Assembly (NCBI GenBank): GCA_029820875.1
Contig: JALGUK010000307.1
Span: 1-6,151 of the forward strand
Length of the DNA: 6,151 nucleotides
Origin: Candidatus Zipacnadia bacterium
Lineage (GTDB): Bacteria; Armatimonadota; UBA5377; JALGUK01
Reading direction: 5' to 3'
The stretch's first letter is position 1. Every line of letters begins with the position of its first letter. Below, one piece after another: positions 4,453 through 6,151 of this stretch. Below the pieces are notes generated by a model. It saw only the letters and a program-made list of their open reading frames with translations. It did no database searches and was not told the origin of the DNA. The translations under genes and the position numbers were made by a program.

Positions 4453-4809
4453 GTGGCGAAGACATTTAGAGACCTCAAGGCGTGGCAGGAGGCGCATTCC
4501 CTCGTGCTGCAAGTATACGAGGTGACCGAGAAGCTGCCAGCAGCCGAGGGGTACGGTCTGTGCTCGCAGATGCGGCGGGCCGCTGTCTCGGTAGCGGCGA
4601 ATATCGCCGAGGGGGCGGGCGGAACACCGGCCGAGTTTGTTCGGTTCCTACGGATCGCCACTGGCTCCCTGGATGAACTCAGGTATTATTTCATCCTTGG
4701 AGCGGACTTGAAGTACCTGCCACAAGAGCTCTGGGACGCCCTTGAGACACAAGCCGATCACGTGGCCGGTCTCCTGTACGGATTGACCAGACAGCAGCGG
4801 GCGCTGTGA
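4453..4809 (+). CDS. Four-helix-bundle protein of the S23 / 23S rRNA intervening-sequence family
   Basis: A 118-residue, mostly helical protein. Family features: FRDLKAWQEAHSLVLQVYEV (5-24), the signature QMRRAAVSVAANIAEG (39-54), EFVRFLRIATGSLDELRYYF (61-80) and LKYLPQELWDALE (86-98). The family (S23, TIGR02436-type) forms pentameric four-helix bundles. It is best known from ORFs inside intervening sequences of Leptospira and Coxiella 23S rRNA, and is structurally related to the Avd proteins of diversity-generating retroelements; its biochemical role is unknown. The start is GTG at 4453 with AAGGCGAG about eight bases upstream; the GTG lies inside a CAGTGGC heptamer-like unit, and a nearby ATG (4446) is out of frame. 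The TGA stop is followed by a partial forward unit (GAGCAGTG). The gene is bracketed by forward (4366-4407) and inverted (4856-4911) heptamer arms and by a serine-tRNA remnant and tRNA-Ser(GGA), separating tadA from the SRP RNA gene. Confidence 0.9.
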   Translation: MAKTFRDLKAWQEAHSLVLQVYEVTEKLPAAEGYGLCSQMRRAAVSVAANIAEGAGGTPAEFVRFLRIATGSLDELRYYFILGADLKYLPQELWDALETQADHVAGLLYGLTRQQRAL

Positions 4810-4855
4810 GCAGTGTGAGATGTCATGCCATTGGCATTACGCATTGCCGTTGCTG

Positions 4856-4911
4856 TTTACTGGCCACTGGCCACTGACCACTGGCCACTGTTCACCGGCC
4901 ACCGACCACTG
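4856..4911 (+). repeat. Eight-unit inverted heptamer arm before tRNA-Ser(GGA)
   Basis: TTTACTG, GCCACTG, GCCACTG, ACCACTG, GCCACTG, TTCACCG, GCCACCG and ACCACTG run in perfect phase and end five bases before the tRNA 5' end. Orientation is opposite to the arms that follow tRNAs. Confidence 0.95.
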
Positions 4912-4916
4912 TACGC

Positions 4917-5006
4917 GGAGCGATGTCCGAGTGGTCTAAGGAGCACGCCTGGAGAGCGTGTAGGGGGGCAACTCCCTCGTGGGTTCGAATCCCACTCGCT
5001 CCGCCA
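4917..5006 (+). tRNA. tRNA-Ser(GGA)
   Basis: A 90-base class II tRNA with encoded CCA (5004-5006). Acceptor GGAGCGA (4917-4923) pairs with TCGCTCC (4996-5002), with discriminator G. The anticodon stem CACGC/GCGTG encloses loop CTGGAGA with anticodon GGA at 4951-4953, decoding UCC/UCU. The variable arm AGGGGG/CTCCCT and T arm GTGGG-TTCGAAT-CCCAC are intact. A 24-base stretch of its 3' half is duplicated at 4328-4351. Confidence 0.96.
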
Positions 5007-5116
5007 GGGTAGTGGACAGTGGTCAGTGAGCAGTGACGGAAACGTCGTAAGGGCCTCTACGGTTGTTGTGTCTGCCGTTACGGATTACTGATCACTGACC
5101 ACTGCTCACTGTCCTC
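5007..5116 (+). repeat. Heptamer hairpin spacer between tRNA-Ser(GGA) and SRP RNA
   Basis: Four forward units at 5010-5037 (TAGTGGA, CAGTGGT, CAGTGAG, CAGTGAC) start three bases after the CCA. Four inverted units at 5084-5111 (ATTACTG, ATCACTG, ACCACTG, CTCACTG) end five bases before the SRP RNA closing helix. Arms are of equal length and pair unit against unit around a 46-base loop that has its own CGTAA/TTACG pairing. This is the cleanest example of the spacer architecture. Confidence 0.9.
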
Positions 5117-5387
5117 GGGCCATGCTAAGCGGGGAGCTGGCGGTGCCCTGCACCCGAAATCCGCCTATGCGGGGCTGAATTCCCGCTCGAGGGGGCGTTG
5201 AGGCGAGGTCTGACCGGCGCAAGTGGTGTTGAAGATCGGGCCCTGCGCGACGGAAGGTCTGCAAACCCCGTCAGGTCCGGAAGGAAGCAGCGGTAAGCAG
5301 AATTCTCCGAGTGCCGCAGGAAGCCGGGTTGGAGCTAACTACGCTGGTAACGCTCGCGTCGCGCCTTCGACGGCGGGTGCATGGTCC
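5117..5387 (+). ncRNA. ffs: Signal recognition particle RNA, long form with Alu domain
   Basis: RNA scaffold of the signal recognition particle, which binds Ffh and targets nascent membrane and secreted proteins. The universal domain IV core is present: GTCAGGTCCGGAAGGAAGCA starts at 5270, with the GGAA tetraloop at 5279-5282. The 5' part (CATGCTAAGCGGGGAGCTGG, then GGTGCCCTG, AATCCGC and GGGCTGAATTCCC) and the 3' part (GAGCTAACTACGCTGGTAAC) match the Bacillus scRNA pattern, so the Alu domain is present. Ends were set by the closing helix GGGCCATGC (5117-5125) with GCATGGTCC (5379-5387), giving about 271 bases, the size of the B. subtilis RNA. It lies 42 bases before dnaX, as in Bacillus. Confidence 0.95.
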
Positions 5388-5406
5388 GTGGACAGGGAAC
5401 AGTGAT
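5386..5406 (+). repeat. Short forward heptamer arm after SRP RNA
   Basis: CCGTGGA, CAGGGAA and CAGTGAT are three in-phase degenerate units in forward orientation directly at the SRP RNA 3' end. This extends the rule that forward units follow structured RNA genes. No inverted partner is present before dnaX. Confidence 0.6.
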
Positions 5407-5429
5407 TACAGGCCAGAAACAGAGTAGAT

Positions 5430-6151
5430 ATGCCTTACGTTTCGCTTGATCTTAAATATCGGCCTCAAACGTTCGACGAGATAGTCGGGCAGCCTCATGT
5501 CGCCCAGACACTCAAGAACGCCATTGCCGCCAACCGTGTCGCCCATGCCTACCTCTTTGCAGGACCGCGCGGCACGGGCAAGACCACTACGGCGCGTGTC
5601 CTCGCCAAGGCGCTTAACTGTGAGAATGGGCCGACGCCCGAGCCCTGTGGCAAGTGCGAAAGCTGCCTTGCTATCCGCGACGGCCACGCGCTTGATGTCG
5701 TCGAGATTGACGCTGCGAGCCACACCGGCGTTGATGACGTACGCGACCTACGAGAAAAAGTTAAGTTTACGCCGGCGTCGGCGCGGGTGAAGGTCTACAT
5801 ACTCGACGAGGCCCACATGCTCTCCAAGGGCGCATTCAACGCGCTGCTCAAGACCATCGAGGAGCCGCCGCCGCACGTATTCTTCGTCCTGGCGACCACC
5901 GAGCCGCATCGAATTCCCCCGACGATTCACTCCCGCTGTCAGCGCTTCGAGTTTCGCGCCATCTCCATCGGTGACATCCGCCGGAGGCTGGCTGAGATTG
6001 CGGAGAAGGAGGGGTTTGAGCCGGAGAACGGCGCCCTGGAGACTATCGCAGCCGCAGCGCGCGGGGCCATGCGGGATGCGTTAAGCATAACAGACCAGGT
6101 CGTAGCTTACGCCGGCCCGAGCTTCTCGGTGGCCGATGTGACGTCAGTGCT
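5430..6151 (+). CDS. dnaX: DNA polymerase III subunit gamma/tau, N-terminal 240 residues
   Basis: Clamp-loader ATPase of the replisome, running off the right edge. The ATG at 5430 gives the family N-terminus MPYVSLDLKYRPQTFDEIVG. Visible motifs: Walker A GPRGTGKT (45-52), zinc-binding cysteines C64, C73, C76 and C79, Walker B VYILDEAH (122-129), sensor 1 LATTEP (154-159), arginine-finger motif SRC (168-170) and sensor 2 GAMRDALS (213-220 region). All key AAA+ residues are present, so the visible part is intact. The collar and tau-specific domains, and any frameshift site for gamma production, lie beyond the window. The ribosome binding site is weak (AGAGTAG just before the ATG). Position directly after SRP RNA is conserved in Firmicutes and some other phyla; ybaB and recR would be expected next. 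Confidence 0.97.
   Translation, partial: MPYVSLDLKYRPQTFDEIVGQPHVAQTLKNAIAANRVAHAYLFAGPRGTGKTTTARVLAKALNCENGPTPEPCGKCESCLAIRDGHALDVVEIDAASHTGVDDVRDLREKVKFTPASARVKVYILDEAHMLSKGAFNALLKTIEEPPPHVFFVLATTEPHRIPPTIHSRCQRFEFRAISIGDIRRRLAEIAEKEGFEPENGALETIAAAARGAMRDALSITDQVVAYAGPSFSVADVTSV

Noticed and set aside
4328..5006. Complete integrative element with attL/attR at tRNA-Ser
   Set aside because: There is no integrase or recombinase gene, and the remnant's acceptor end differs from tRNA-Ser(GGA), so the repeats do not extend to the CCA as an att core would. Kept only as a possibility in the findings.
4825..5091. Plus-strand ORF of 88 codons
   Set aside because: It crosses inverted heptamers and the whole of tRNA-Ser(GGA); no protein features.
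5406..5930. Minus-strand ORFs over the dnaX region
   Set aside because: They are antisense to dnaX, which shows full AAA+ motifs on the plus strand.

Overview
The window looks like a chromosomal segment of a moderately GC-rich bacterium with a long, Bacillus-type SRP RNA (Alu domain plus S domain). The conserved order tRNA-Ser / tadA / SRP RNA / dnaX is known from Firmicutes and some other deep-branching phyla. Together with a secreted BNR-repeat sialidase-like protein and an hdrA remnant, it suggests a non-proteobacterial lineage, perhaps Armatimonadota-like. That placement is a guess from gene content; no marker in the window fixes it.

Left part (1-2565), accessory metabolism. A YhcH/YjgK/YiaL (NanQ-like) gene runs off the left edge on the minus strand from a TTG start at 89. 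Divergently, a 569-residue exported sialidase-like protein (298-2007) carries five Asp-boxes and a C-terminal lectin-like domain. The pair suggests handling of sialic acid or a related sugar. Next, on the minus strand, come a frameshifted internal fragment of a heterodisulfide reductase A (hdrA) gene (2056-2294) and an ArsR-family regulator (2275-2565). The 356 bases from 2566 to 2921 hold no recognisable gene, but contain a nested inverted repeat and a good sigma70-type promoter.

Right part (2835-6151), RNA genes and information processing, all on the plus strand: promoter, tRNA-Ser(GCT), tRNA-Arg(ACG), tRNA-Arg(CCG), tRNA-Arg(CCT), tadA, a 3' remnant of a tRNA-Ser, a four-helix-bundle (S23/IVS-type) gene, tRNA-Ser(GGA), SRP RNA, and dnaX, which runs off the right edge. 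TadA edits A34 of tRNA-Arg(ACG), and that tRNA lies just upstream of it.

The most unusual feature is the set of spacers between these RNA genes. Most are built from degenerate heptamers. Forward units (consensus CRGTGRN) start exactly three bases after the encoded CCA of each preceding tRNA. Inverted units (NYCACTG), often opening with a TTACTG unit, end 5-7 bases before the next RNA. Each spacer can therefore fold into a heptamer-paired hairpin. One forward arm has grown into a 26-unit array, one spacer carries a 45-bp tandem duplication that includes a tRNA 3' tail, and the four-helix-bundle gene sits as cargo between a forward and an inverted arm. That last arrangement resembles the S23-encoding intervening sequences of 23S rRNA.
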